Shown here one piece after another: positions 16,834 to 25,488 of a stretch of DNA of 64,000 bases. Both the position numbers and the translations under genes were made by a program. The stretch is from Streptomyces antibioticus (GTDB taxonomy: Bacteria; Actinomycetota; Actinomycetes; Streptomycetales; Streptomycetaceae), in NCBI RefSeq assembly GCF_001514065.1, contig NZ_KQ948422.1:1240001-1304000 (forward strand), written 5' to 3'. Below the pieces are notes generated by a model that saw nothing but the letters and a program-made list of their open reading frames with translations, made no database searches and was not told the origin of the DNA. Numbering within the stretch: the first letter of the stretch is position 1; the number at the start of each line of letters is the position of its first letter.

Positions 16834-17535
16834 CTACTTCGCCAGCTGGGGGTACAGCGCGGCCAGGTCACCGGCCAGCCCCGCCTTGACCTGGCGGGAG
16901 ATGTCGTCGGCGAGGACTTCGTGGGCACCGGTCTCGATGCCGTCGAGGGCGAGTGCGGCGACGTCACGCGGGTCGGACTTGGGGGCGTCGACGCGGGCCG
17001 CGAGGTCCGTGTCGACGTAGCCGACGTGCAGGCCGGTGACGGCGATGCCGCGCGGCTGGAGTTCGAGGCGCAGGGAGTTGGTCTGTGACCACAGGGCGGC
17101 CTTGGAGGCGCTGTAGGTGCCGCCGAGCGCGATCCAGGACAGCACGGAGTGCACGTTGAGGAGGTGGCCGCCGCCGTTGCGCTCGATGATCGGCACGAAG
17201 GCGCGGGCGACGAGGAGCGGGCCGTAGAAGTTGGTCTCGAACTCCCGGCGTACGTCGTCGACCGGGGTGTCGAGGAAGGACCCGCCGACGGAGGCGCCGG
17301 CGTTGTTGATCAGCACGGTCACGTCCTGCGCCTGGGCGGCGGCCGCCGCGACGGAGGCCGGGTCGGTGACCTCCAGGGCGACCGGGACGGCGTCCGGATG
17401 CGTCACGCTGCGCGGGTCGCGGGCCGTGGCGTAGACCTTGGCGGCGCCTCGTGCGTACAGCTCTTCCACCAGGGCCTTGCCTATGCCGCGGCTGCCGCCG
17501 GTGACGAAGACGTTGGCGCCCTTCAAAGCGGTCAT
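16834..17535 (-). CDS. Short-chain dehydrogenase/reductase under TetR-type operator
   Basis: 233 residues, classical SDR: cofactor motif TGGSRGIG (12-19), NNAG (77-80), catalytic Tyr141/Lys145 in YSASK, and Ser in NVHSVLSW. Arg near the cofactor loop (ATARDPRS) suggests NADP(H). GGAGG stands ahead of ATG. A twin palindrome identical in design to that of the alpha/beta hydrolase lies 22 bases upstream, so the enzyme is very probably in the same TetR regulon although a DHFR-like/sigma pair separates them. The hydrolase and SDR may act in sequence, cleaving an ester and then oxidising the alcohol. Confidence 0.92.
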   Translation of the reverse strand: MTALKGANVFVTGGSRGIGKALVEELYARGAAKVYATARDPRSVTHPDAVPVALEVTDPASVAAAAAQAQDVTVLINNAGASVGGSFLDTPVDDVRREFETNFYGPLLVARAFVPIIERNGGGHLLNVHSVLSWIALGGTYSASKAALWSQTNSLRLELQPRGIAVTGLHVGYVDTDLAARVDAPKSDPRDVAALALDGIETGAHEVLADDISRQVKAGLAGDLAALYPQLAK

Positions 17536-17557
17536 GACTGCAATCCTCCACAGATGA

Positions 17558-17597
17558 GAAACCGATCGGTTTCCATCACGGTAAACCGATCGGTTTC
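17558..17597. promoter_or_regulatory. Twin TetR operator upstream of SDR gene
   Basis: Cores ACCGATCGGT at 17561-17570 and 17585-17594, again 24 bases apart, oriented towards the minus-strand SDR gene. Its far edge overlaps the stop codon of the DUF6461 gene, so that gene's transcription would run into the operator. Confidence 0.8.
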
Positions 17598-18255
17598 ACA
17601 TTGCAAGCCGATGGGGACGCAAGCTGAACGCGGCTGCCGGCAGCTCTGCCTCTGTCTCCTCCCAGGGGATCCAGAGGCCCAACTCGACTTCCAGGAACCG
17701 TAGAAACGCCACGTCACCCGGCTCATCTCCGCCAGCGACGAAGCCAAGGGCTGTTTCGGCCGGGACGCCGTTCGTGAGGTGGGGCAGACCGGGCTCGAAG
17801 GATGTCACCGGCTCCCCCTGGAAGGCGTAGCCGATGCGGCTGAACCCCTTGGCGTTGCGATGGATGCTGAAGGCGCGCCCCCGTTGAGACAGTGCGGCGA
17901 GGTAAGTGTCCGTACGGCACTGGAATTCCTCCAGCGCATAGGCCCACCCCGCCACCGCGCCCGCTCTCACGATGGTGTCGGGCGGGTCGGGGAGGAAGCC
18001 GCCGTCCGTCAGACGGGCGACCTCCGCCTCGTCTTCCCAGTCCAGGAAGTCGAGGTCACTGATGTGGTCGTCCGCGTCCCTGGTCAGCAACCCGTACGCC
18101 GCGAAGCGGGTCAGCGGGACGATACGAGGGTCCTCGGCGCCGATGCTGTGCAGCAACTCACGCGGCGAGAGACCCTCGCTGAGGGTGAGCGTGAAGCCGA
18201 CGTCGTAGGCGTCGGCTATCCAGCGCAGGCCGTTCCGTTCATGCTCCCCAACCAT
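17596..18255 (-). CDS. DUF6461-like uncharacterised protein
   Basis: 219 residues. Recognisable features of this Streptomyces family are GWAYALEEFQCRTDTYLAALSQRGRAFSIHRNAKGFSRIGYAFQGEPVTSFEPGLP and the acidic LTDGGFLPD segment. No signal peptide or membrane span. The function is unknown; such proteins often stand near other small orphan proteins. The next gene upstream (DUF6928-like) runs the same way. Its stop codon coincides with the edge of the SDR operator. Confidence 0.6.
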   Translation of the reverse strand: MVGEHERNGLRWIADAYDVGFTLTLSEGLSPRELLHSIGAEDPRIVPLTRFAAYGLLTRDADDHISDLDFLDWEDEAEVARLTDGGFLPDPPDTIVRAGAVAGWAYALEEFQCRTDTYLAALSQRGRAFSIHRNAKGFSRIGYAFQGEPVTSFEPGLPHLTNGVPAETALGFVAGGDEPGDVAFLRFLEVELGLWIPWEETEAELPAAAFSLRPHRLAM

Positions 18256-18296
18256 CAAGTCGTCCTCCCGGTCTCATGGGCCTCCACAGCGGGGTG

Positions 18297-18947
18297 TCAG
18301 GGGCGTGCGGGTTCCCGGACACGGAAGCCGTGCAGGACGACGGCGTCCGCGTCGATGTCGTCGGGTTCGGGTCGGCCCTCCAGGATGAACCCGCAGAGTG
18401 CGCGCAGCGCTGCCTCGCCGAGTTCCAACGGGTGGAAGGGGAGAGGGTACGGCTCTTCGTCCTCGTCCGGCCATGGGGTGACGTCGACAGGATGCTCGCC
18501 GGCCCAGTAGGGGCCCTCGAAGGGCAGCGGTTCGCCGATGTTCTCGATGATCCCGCCGTCCGGAGACACGCTCAGCGAGCGCAGCAGTCGGCCGTCCTCC
18601 CAGACCGCGAAGGCCAGCCAGTCGACGACGCTGTGCATCGCGTGCAGGACGAGACGCCGACCGGCGCTCGCCGCGACCAGGTGCTCCGCAAGCCGGGACG
18701 GGAAGTCGATCATCACCCGTCGGTCGCCGACGACCTCCACGCCGGGCCAACTCGCGGCGTAGGCCGTGCCCTTCGGCGGGTAGGTGGCGTCCCACAGTTC
18801 CACACTCTCGCAGGGTTCGAACTGGCTGCCCGGATAAAGGCGCCGCATCATGTCGGCCGTCCGCGCCAACTCCGGTGCCCCCACCTGCCGCAGCAGGCCC
18901 GGCACCGCGCCGTCGGCATACACCAACAACCCCGTCTTGGCTCCCAC
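18297..18947 (-). CDS. DUF6928-like uncharacterised protein
   Basis: 216 residues, GTG start after GGGGAGGGG. Family-like features are MGAKTGLLVYADG at the N terminus, LHAMHSVVDWLAFAVWEDGRLLRSLSVSPDGGIIENIGEPLPFEGPYW in the middle, and HPLELGEAALRALCGFILEG at the end. It is cytoplasmic, with no catalytic motif evident. It precedes the DUF6461-like gene by 41 bases on the same strand, so the pair is probably one operon. Confidence 0.65.
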   Translation of the reverse strand: MGAKTGLLVYADGAVPGLLRQVGAPELARTADMMRRLYPGSQFEPCESVELWDATYPPKGTAYAASWPGVEVVGDRRVMIDFPSRLAEHLVAASAGRRLVLHAMHSVVDWLAFAVWEDGRLLRSLSVSPDGGIIENIGEPLPFEGPYWAGEHPVDVTPWPDEDEEPYPLPFHPLELGEAALRALCGFILEGRPEPDDIDADAVVLHGFRVREPARP

Positions 18948-19049
18948 AGCCCCTCCCCAAGCCCTGCTCCATCAATGCCCGTCGCACGCTAGCCGTCGGC
19001 ACTGACAGTGAGGGTCCAGGTCAACACCCCGCGCTGACCCTCGCGGCTC

Positions 19050-19385
19050 TCAGGGTGACGCCACGAAACCGGCGGACAGGTCGAGATGGAAGGTGGCGCC
19101 TCGTGACGTCGGGGTCCAGCCCTCGCTCAAGGCCTGTTCGATGGCCCGGGCGACGGCGGACGGCAGGATCGGCTTGCCTTCGTATCCGCGCCAGTTGCTC
19201 AGGTGCGGCTGGTCGGTGGTCACCACGAGCGTTGTTCCCGGGCCCGGGCTGTCCGCCTGTTCGACCGCGAAGGTGCACGGAGTCCAGGCCAAGGCCTGGA
19301 AGTAGGTCGGCCGGCGGCGCAGGCGCCAGCGATACGCCGTGCCGTCGACCACGATGCGCCGTGCGCCCTTGCGTCCCAGTGCCAT
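19050..19385 (-). CDS. Small uncharacterised protein
   Basis: 111 residues beginning MALGRKGARRIVVDGTAYRWRLRRRPTY after an AGAGGGGGAG site. It has several Trp residues, a TTLVVTTDQPHLSNWRGYEG segment and an AIEQALSEGWTP helix near the end. This compact form is widespread in Streptomyces without known function. It lies about 100 bases upstream of the DUF6928-like gene, facing the same way. Confidence 0.55.
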   Translation of the reverse strand: MALGRKGARRIVVDGTAYRWRLRRRPTYFQALAWTPCTFAVEQADSPGPGTTLVVTTDQPHLSNWRGYEGKPILPSAVARAIEQALSEGWTPTSRGATFHLDLSAGFVASP

Positions 19386-19613
19386 GACTCCCCCTCTGCC
19401 TCTACGGGGGGGCGATGCTAACGACTCCGGCTCCGCGCGCTGAAGGAATATTCGTGCCGGCCGACGGCTCAGTTCAACGTCCCTGCACGGCACGGTCGTA
19501 GGTACGGAGGCGTAGGTCAGTTGGTCCCCTGTGCCGATGTCACGGCCGTTCGCCCCTCCTAGGGTCGGAACAGCCAGGGATCATCAGTCCGAGGCCCCAC
19601 CAGGAGGAAACCC

Positions 19614-20438
19614 GTGATCGTCGTCACCGGCGCCACCGGCAACGTCGGCCGTGCTCTTGTCGAGCGGCTCGTGGCCGAAGGACAGTCCGTGCGGGCCGTG
19701 AGCCGCGATCCGGACCGGGCCGCGCTTCCCCCGGACGCGGAAGTGAACCACCTTGAGTCGGACGGGCTGTTCGACGGAGCGTCGAAGCTCTTCCTGCACA
19801 TGCAGGCCACCGGCGACCACACGGACACCGTCCTCGACAGGGCTCGCGCCGGCGGCGTACGACACGTGGTCATGCTCTCCTCGGGGATCATCCAGGACGG
19901 CGCCGACGAGACCCACCCGATCCACATCATGCATGCGCGGGCCGAGCAACTCGTCCGGGACAGCGGCATGGAGTGGACCTTCCTGCGGCCCAACGCGTTC
20001 TCCGCCAATGCCTTCCAGTGGGCCCCGCAGATCCGGCAGGGTGACTCCGTGCGCGCCCCCTTCGCCGGCGCCGTCTCCGCGCCGATCCACGAGGACGACA
20101 TCGCGGCCGTGGCCGAGCAGTGTCTGCTCGACACGGGCCACGAAGGTGCCGTCCACCGGCTCACCGGGCCCGCAGCGACGACGAACGCGGAGCAGGTGAC
20201 CGCCATCGGGCAGGCCGTCGGCCGGAAGTTGACCTACGTCGAGACTCCCGCGGAGGAGGCGGAAGCCACGCTCTTCCCGGAACTGCCGCGGCCGATGGTG
20301 CGGGCCCTGCTCAAGTCCTTTGCGGCGACGGTCGATTCCTCGCCCGAGATCACCTTCGAGGTCGAGCGCATCACCGGTCGCCCGGCCCGGACCTTCGCGG
20401 AATGGGCCGAGGACCACCGGGCCGACTTCACAGCCTGA
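19614..20438 (+). CDS. NmrA-like NAD(P)H-binding reductase
   Basis: 274 residues. Rossmann motif TGATGNVGRAL begins at residue 5, Arg in AVSRDP suggests NADPH, and VVMLSSGI plus WTFLRPNAFSANAF match atypical SDRs of the NmrA/QOR2 type (NADPH sensors or quinone reductases). No YxxxK active site, as usual here. GTG start after a perfect AGGAGG. It converges with the protein kinase gene with only 30 bases between stops. Enzymatic substrate unknown. Confidence 0.85.
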   Translation: MIVVTGATGNVGRALVERLVAEGQSVRAVSRDPDRAALPPDAEVNHLESDGLFDGASKLFLHMQATGDHTDTVLDRARAGGVRHVVMLSSGIIQDGADETHPIHIMHARAEQLVRDSGMEWTFLRPNAFSANAFQWAPQIRQGDSVRAPFAGAVSAPIHEDDIAAVAEQCLLDTGHEGAVHRLTGPAATTNAEQVTAIGQAVGRKLTYVETPAEEAEATLFPELPRPMVRALLKSFAATVDSSPEITFEVERITGRPARTFAEWAEDHRADFTA

Positions 20439-20468
20439 GCATGCGGGAGCGTGTCCGAGCCCGCCTCG

Positions 20469-22133
20469 TCATTTCTCGGCCGGGTACACGTCCGTCACCC
20501 TTCCCTGAGGGGTGGCCGCCAGGTAGCCGGACCCGTAGTCGCCGCTCAGGTAGACGGCCAGTCCCTTCGGAGTGTCGAAGACGTCGTTGGGCGCCTTGAC
20601 CACCACGTATCGAAGGTCCGGATCCGAAACGTTCAGCTTCTTGTCCGCCTCCTTCAGAAGCGCGGGAACCTTGTCCCAAGCGATGCCGTCGAGCGTGAAG
20701 GGGTGATCGCCGTCGAACACGGTGCCCTTGATGATTCCCTCCTCCACACCCGTCCCCGGGCGGTACGTGTAGCTGTCGTACTTGGTGTTGCTGCCCTTCA
20801 CCATCACCTGGGCCGTCACGTAGTCGTCGTAGACCGTGAAGTCCCCGAACCTGTCCCGCCCCGTCTCGGCCTCCAACGCCTTGATCGCGGTACGGATGTT
20901 GGCCGGTGTCAGCATCGAACCGGTCGCGAGGGGCTCCTCGGACGGCTTCGGAGTCGACGACCTGGACCCGGACGCGGACGCGGACGCGGATGTGGGCGTC
21001 GAGGGGCCGGTGCCCAGATTGTCGCCTTTGTTGTCGTCCAAGGGCAGGAGCCACCACAGCAGGCCCACGGTGCCGGCGAGCGAGACGCCTGACACGGTCC
21101 GCAGGACCGTCGCACCCGTGCCGCGTCTGCGGGTCGTCGTCGACATCGGTGCCGTGGACGGTGGGGGTGATATCTGGACCGGTGGTCCGGGGAGGACCGG
21201 CGGCGGTCCGAAGCCGGTTGTCGGTGGTGGCGCTTGTGGTGGGGTGAGGGGGTACGACGTGGGTTCGTCACTGGGCGGCGGCGTCGGCAGTGACTCGATC
21301 TCCGCCAGTCGCCGGTCCAGTTCGGCCGCGGACGGGCGTGCCGCCGGGTCCCGTACCAGCACGCTCATCAGGACCCCGCCGAGAGCACCGGCCCGCACCG
21401 GGGGTGGTACGTCCTCGTGGAGGACCGCGGCGAGGGTGGCCAGGGTGGTGCCTCGGCGCAGGGGGTGACGGGCCTCCACCGCGGTGTACAGCATCATCGC
21501 CAGCGACCACAGGTCGGAGGCGGCGCCGCCTTCCTGGCCGGTGATGCGTTCCGGGGCCATGAAGTCGGCCGTGCCGATGATGGAGCCGGTGGCGGTGAGG
21601 GTGGTCGACTCGCGGATCGCCGCGATGCCGAAGTCGGTCAGGACCGGGCGGCCGTCCGGCCGTAGCAGCACGTTGGCGGGTTTCACGTCCCGGTGCTGGA
21701 TGCCGGCGTCGTGCGCGGCGGTGAGCGCGGCCAGCACGCCGCGGCCGATCCGGGCCGCCTCGGCCGGTGCCATCGGGCCCTGGGCGAGACGGTCGGCCAG
21801 GGAGCCACCGCTCACCAGCTCCATGACCAGCCAGGGATACGTCCCTTCGCCGCCGTCGACGATGTGGTGGATGGTCACGACGTTCGGGTGGTCGGTGCGG
21901 GCCAGCGCCCTGGCCTCGCGCAGCACCCGCTCGCGCAGCATCCGCGCGCCCTCGGGGTCGTACTCGGCGAGGTCGCGGTCCGGCGGGCGGACCTCCTTGA
22001 CCGCCACCAGCCTGTGCAGCACCAGGTCCCTGGCGCGCCAGACCGTGCCCATCCCACCGCCACCGAGACGGGCCTCCAGTTCGAAGCGCCCGTCGACGAC
22101 GCGTCGTTCGGCGCGTCTGTCTGCCTCACTCAT
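20469..22133 (-). CDS. Transmembrane serine/threonine protein kinase
   Basis: 554 residues. The Hanks-type kinase domain covers about residues 15-275: glycine loop GGGGMGTV, Lys46 in VAVKEV, catalytic HRDVKPANVLL and DFGIA. A Pro-rich linker leads to one membrane helix (near 340-362). The outer C-terminal domain of about 170 residues, with a Ser/Thr-rich neck, contains the repeated KVPALLKEADKKLNVSDPDLRYVVVK and YLSGDYGSGYLAATPQGRV segments and is not a PASTA domain. The outer part resembles substrate-like lipoprotein domains seen in Streptomyces kinases, so it probably senses an extracellular signal. Ligand unknown. Confidence 0.93.
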   Translation of the reverse strand: MSEADRRAERRVVDGRFELEARLGGGGMGTVWRARDLVLHRLVAVKEVRPPDRDLAEYDPEGARMLRERVLREARALARTDHPNVVTIHHIVDGGEGTYPWLVMELVSGGSLADRLAQGPMAPAEAARIGRGVLAALTAAHDAGIQHRDVKPANVLLRPDGRPVLTDFGIAAIRESTTLTATGSIIGTADFMAPERITGQEGGAASDLWSLAMMLYTAVEARHPLRRGTTLATLAAVLHEDVPPPVRAGALGGVLMSVLVRDPAARPSAAELDRRLAEIESLPTPPPSDEPTSYPLTPPQAPPPTTGFGPPPVLPGPPVQISPPPSTAPMSTTTRRRGTGATVLRTVSGVSLAGTVGLLWWLLPLDDNKGDNLGTGPSTPTSASASASGSRSSTPKPSEEPLATGSMLTPANIRTAIKALEAETGRDRFGDFTVYDDYVTAQVMVKGSNTKYDSYTYRPGTGVEEGIIKGTVFDGDHPFTLDGIAWDKVPALLKEADKKLNVSDPDLRYVVVKAPNDVFDTPKGLAVYLSGDYGSGYLAATPQGRVTDVYPAEK

Positions 22134-22270
22134 GGGCCGGAGCCTAGCGGTCCGCGCCGACCGCCTCCCGCCGCCCCTGGCTGCGACGATGCTTGACTTC
22201 GCTCGGTCCGGCTGGCTCGGTGGTGCGTGGTGCACAGCAGCCCCGTCCATCCCACCCCAGGGAGCACAGA

Positions 22271-23512
22271 ATGACCGGACGCACGGATCAGGAGCCCGAC
22301 GGCGCGGAGGCCCGGCGGACGGACCCTCTCACCCGGCTCACCCTGGCGCAGTTGCGGCAGCGGAGCAGCATGAAGTGGCGCACGCACCCTAGGGACGTGC
22401 TTCCGCTCTGGGTCGCCGAGATGGACGTGCCGCTCGCTCCGGCCGTCGTCGAGGCCCTGCACGCGGCCATCGAGCTGGGCGACACCGGGTATCCGTACGG
22501 GACCGCGTATGCCGAGGCCTTCGCCGCGTTCGCCGCCGAGCGGTGGCAGTGGGACGGGGTGCGGGTGGAGCGCACCGCGATCGTGCCGGACGTGATGCTG
22601 GGCATCGTCGAGGTGCTGCGGCTGCTCACCGATCCGGGCGACTCGGTCGTGGTGTGTTCGCCGGTGTACCCGCCCTTCTACGCGTTCGTCTCGCACGACG
22701 CCCGCCAGGTCGTCGAGGCCCGCCTCGGTGCCGATCTGCGGATCGACCTGGACGCTCTGGAGGACGCCTTCGTGCGGGCCCGAGGCGACGGGCGGCGTGC
22801 GGTGTTCTTGCTGAGCAACCCGCACAACCCCACCGGTGTCGTGCACACCCGCGCGGAGTTGGAGGCCGTCGCCGCCCTCGCCCGCCGGCACGGGGTGCGG
22901 GTCGTCTCCGACGAGATCCACGCGCCCTTGGTGCTGCCGGGGGCCGTCTTCACCCCGTTCCTCAGCGTGCCCGGCGCCGAGAACGGCTTCGCGCTGGCCT
23001 CCGCTACCAAGGCGTGGAACCTCGCCGGTCTGAAGGCGGCCCTGGCGCTCGCGGGGCCCGAGGCCGCCGACGAACTCCGGCTGCTGCCCGAAGAGGTCAG
23101 CCACGGGGCCAGCCACCTCGGCGTCATCGCGCACACCGCGGCCTTCCGCAAGGGCGGCGACTGGCTCGACGACCTGCTGCCCGGCCTCGACGCCAACCGA
23201 GACCTGCTCGGCCGCCTCGCCGCCGAACACCTCCCCGGCGTGCGATGTCACCGCCCCGAGGGCACCTATCTGGCCTGGCTCGACTGCACCCGGCTGGGAC
23301 TGCACACCGAGGCGGGCGGTGACGGTCCCGGTGTGGTCAGCGACCTGGCCGGGCCCGCGAAGTTCTTCCTCGACCGGGCGCGGGTCGCGCTCAGTTCGGG
23401 GCATGTCTTCGGCTCCGGCGGCGCGGGGCACGTACGCCTCAACTTCGCGACACCGCCCGCCGTCCTGCGCGAGGCGGTGACCAGGATGGGGCGGGCGCTG
23501 CGGGACCGGTAG
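22271..23512 (+). CDS. PLP-dependent aminotransferase-fold C-S lyase, PatB/MalY type
   Basis: 413 residues of fold-type [35 protein letters not shown] is the signature opening of PatB/MalY cystathionine beta-lyases. [26 protein letters not shown] and the Schiff-base Lys in [14 protein letters not shown] are all present. It likely cleaves cystathionine or S-substituted cysteines to a thiol, pyruvate and ammonia. AGGGAGC precedes ATG. It diverges from the kinase gene; there is no adjoining regulator. Confidence 0.9.
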   Translation: MTGRTDQEPDGAEARRTDPLTRLTLAQLRQRSSMKWRTHPRDVLPLWVAEMDVPLAPAVVEALHAAIELGDTGYPYGTAYAEAFAAFAAERWQWDGVRVERTAIVPDVMLGIVEVLRLLTDPGDSVVVCSPVYPPFYAFVSHDARQVVEARLGADLRIDLDALEDAFVRARGDGRRAVFLLSNPHNPTGVVHTRAELEAVAALARRHGVRVVSDEIHAPLVLPGAVFTPFLSVPGAENGFALASATKAWNLAGLKAALALAGPEAADELRLLPEEVSHGASHLGVIAHTAAFRKGGDWLDDLLPGLDANRDLLGRLAAEHLPGVRCHRPEGTYLAWLDCTRLGLHTEAGGDGPGVVSDLAGPAKFFLDRARVALSSGHVFGSGGAGHVRLNFATPPAVLREAVTRMGRALRDR

Positions 23513-23668
23513 CCGTCGTCCGACGGTCCCGCGACCACCGGCGCCATTGGCCTCGCTGGTGGCCGGGGCTGCCGTACGCGCCGCTCTTCCTGGAGCGGGA
23601 GGCGAGGTTCCCGCAGGAGTGGACCTACCTCCTTCTGTTCGGTTCAGCGGACTGACAGGATCGGCCGC

Positions 23669-24253
23669 ATGACGCCATCCGTCACCGACTCCTGGGCCCG
23701 CATCGAGACCTGGCTCGCCAGGCACGCGCCGAGGGCGTTCGCGGCCCTGGAGCCTCCCGCGGAGCCCGCCGCCATCGCGGCGGCGGAGGAGGCCGTGGGA
23801 CAGCCGTTCCCCGCGAGCCTCCGGGAATCCCTGCTCCGGCACAACGGCTCGGGGTATCAAGCCCTGGTGCCGCCCCTCTGGATGCTGCTGGACGTGCGGA
23901 ACATCGTCGACAGCCGTCAACGGCGTATGCGGATCCACGGTGATGAGCCTGCCCATCGCGAAGAGGGTGACCCGGAGTCGGAGTACGGGCCTTGGTGGCA
24001 CGCCGAGTGGATTCCCTTTGCCGCTGACGGCGCCGGTGACTGTCTCGTCGTGGATCAGCGGCGGCACGGACGCCGGGGGCGGATCGGCGACGCCGATCAC
24101 GAGACCGGCTGTTCCTTCTCCCCCTCTCCCATCTGGGCCTCGCTCCCGGCCCTGCTGGACGCGACGGCCACCGCGCTGGAGACGGGCGAACCGATGGAGG
24201 GCTACCGGCGGGTCGCGGTCGACGAGACCGAGTTGGAGTGGGAGGACGCCTGA
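23669..24253 (+). CDS. SMI1/KNR4-family protein
   Basis: 194 residues with the full SUKH pattern: WARIETWLARHAP, AAIAAAEEAVGQPFPASLRESLLRHNGSGYQALVPPLWMLLDVRNIVD, then WHAEWIPFAADGAGDCLVVDQ and a closing IWASLPALLDATATALETG helix. Normal length for the family. Such proteins are candidate immunity or general regulatory factors; no toxin gene is visible beside it. A strong terminator follows. Confidence 0.85.
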   Translation: MTPSVTDSWARIETWLARHAPRAFAALEPPAEPAAIAAAEEAVGQPFPASLRESLLRHNGSGYQALVPPLWMLLDVRNIVDSRQRRMRIHGDEPAHREEGDPESEYGPWWHAEWIPFAADGAGDCLVVDQRRHGRRGRIGDADHETGCSFSPSPIWASLPALLDATATALETGEPMEGYRRVAVDETELEWEDA

Positions 24254-24266
24254 GGCGGACATGAAC

Positions 24267-24305
24267 ATGGGGCCCGCTCCGCGTATCACGCGGGACGGGC
24301 CCCAT
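24267..24305. terminator. Strong hairpin terminator
   Basis: Perfect 10-bp stem ATGGGGCCCG / CGGGCCCCAT with a further inner CCGCG / CGCGG stem, directly after the SMI1 gene and before the tRNA-like gene read from the other strand. It should stop transcription both ways. Confidence 0.75.
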
Positions 24306-24310
24306 CATTG

Positions 24311-24380
24311 AGCGCTGGGCAGGCCTTGCACCTGCATTTCCCCGCAGGAAGCGGGGCGTCTTTCCTTGGACCACCAACGC
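24311..24380 (-). tRNA. tRNA-like gene, anticodon UCC (Gly), with atypical conserved positions
   Basis: The minus strand folds as a cloverleaf: 7-bp acceptor GCGTTGG / CCAGCGC (one G-U), 3-bp D stem GTC / GAC with GG in the loop, 5-bp anticodon stem CCCCG / CGGGG with loop CTTCCTG (U33 present, anticodon TCC), a 4-base variable loop, and 5-bp T stem GCAGG / CCTGC with loop TGCAAGG. Odd points: G instead of T at position 55, T instead of a purine at 37, T as discriminator, and no encoded CCA. It could be a minor tRNA-Gly, a degenerate copy or a tRNA-like RNA with another role. Confidence 0.55.
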
Positions 24381-24456
24381 AGTACCGGCTGTTCGCAGTT
24401 GCGGTGACCGGCTCAAGATCGAGCTTACCGCATCCGCGGGGGTGCTTCCGACCGCG

Positions 24457-25488
24457 TCAGTCGCGGCGTGGATCGACGAGGATCTTGGGTCCGAGGCCCG
24501 CCTCCGGAGGACGCTTCCCGGCGAGTACGGCACCGACCTCCGCCAGGCCGACCGTCGCGGCGACGAGGGGACGCGGGTCGACACTTCCCTCCGCGTACGC
24601 CTGAACGGTCGCTTCCAGCCCGGGAGATGCGGAGAGTACGCCCACCGCGGTGACGTCCTTCAGGGCCAGCGTCCGGGTGTCGACGCGGCTGGGTTCGGCG
24701 GCGATGCCGACGTACACCACGCGTCCGGCGGGCTCGACCAACTCGACCGCCAGGGAGGGGAGATGGACGGCGTTGGTGGCGTCGACGACCGCGTCGTAGG
24801 GCACGTCGGGCAGGGAGTCCGCGCGCCAGACGTGCGCGAAGCCGAGGTCGCGGGCGAACGCGAGGGATCGGTCCGTCGCTCCCATGAGGTGGACCTCCGC
24901 CCCGGCGGCCCGCACGAACATCGCGGTGAGCAGGCCGATCGTGCCGGGCCCGAGGATCAGCACCCGGTCACCGGCGCCGGACGCGGTGGCGCGGGCGGCG
25001 CGCAGGGCGGTGCCGCCGGGTTCGACGAGGGCGCCGAGTTCGGCGTCGACGGTGTCGGGCAGGGCGTGCAACGACGCCGCGGGGACCGCGAGTTGCTCGG
25101 CCAGGGCGCCGGGGCGGTCGCCGCGTATGCCCACCTCCTGCCGCTGGTCGCACACGTGCTGCCGGCCGCGTCGGCAGCGGCGGCACGCTCCGCAGCCGAG
25201 CATGGTGTCCCCCATGACGCGCCGGCCGAGCCACGCGGGGTCCACACCGTCGCCGACCGCCGCCACGCGTCCGGCCCACTCGTGCCCGAGCCGCATCGGG
25301 TAGGCGGCGTGGCCCTGGTGGAGGTAGGTCATCGCGCCGGTGAAGAACTCGACGTCGGTGCCGCAGACGCCGACGCGTTCGACGTCGACGACGGCTTCGC
25401 CGGGTCCCGGCACCGGGGCCGGGACCTCCTGGACCGCGTACTCCCCCGGCGCGGTGAGGACGAAGGCGCGCATGGGCGGGTGGGTCAC
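24457..25488 (-). CDS. Zinc-dependent alcohol/polyol dehydrogenase
   Basis: 343 residues, medium-chain dehydrogenase. Catalytic zinc ligands Cys42 (VCGTD) and His69-Glu70 (GHE), and structural zinc Cys99, 102, 105 and 113 (CGACRRC...C), are all present. The Rossmann motif is GPGTIG. It resembles sorbitol/threonine/glucose dehydrogenases. GTG start overlaps the stop of the FAH-fold gene upstream by 4 bases, so translation is coupled. With the IlvD-type dehydratase and FAH-fold hydrolase it most likely oxidises a sugar to its lactone or acid in a non-phosphorylative pathway. Confidence 0.9.
   Translation of the reverse strand: MTHPPMRAFVLTAPGEYAVQEVPAPVPGPGEAVVDVERVGVCGTDVEFFTGAMTYLHQGHAAYPMRLGHEWAGRVAAVGDGVDPAWLGRRVMGDTMLGCGACRRCRRGRQHVCDQRQEVGIRGDRPGALAEQLAVPAASLHALPDTVDAELGALVEPGGTALRAARATASGAGDRVLILGPGTIGLLTAMFVRAAGAEVHLMGATDRSLAFARDLGFAHVWRADSLPDVPYDAVVDATNAVHLPSLAVELVEPAGRVVYVGIAAEPSRVDTRTLALKDVTAVGVLSASPGLEATVQAYAEGSVDPRPLVAATVGLAEVGAVLAGKRPPEAGLGPKILVDPRRD

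Noticed and set aside
14341-17597. The two 43-base modules as ends of a transposon
   Set aside because: They are in direct, not inverted, orientation, each consists of operator palindromes next to a start codon, and no transposase or target duplication is seen.
24311-24380. tRNA-like gene as an integration site of a mobile element
   Set aside because: No integrase, excisionase or second copy of the 3' end is found within the window.
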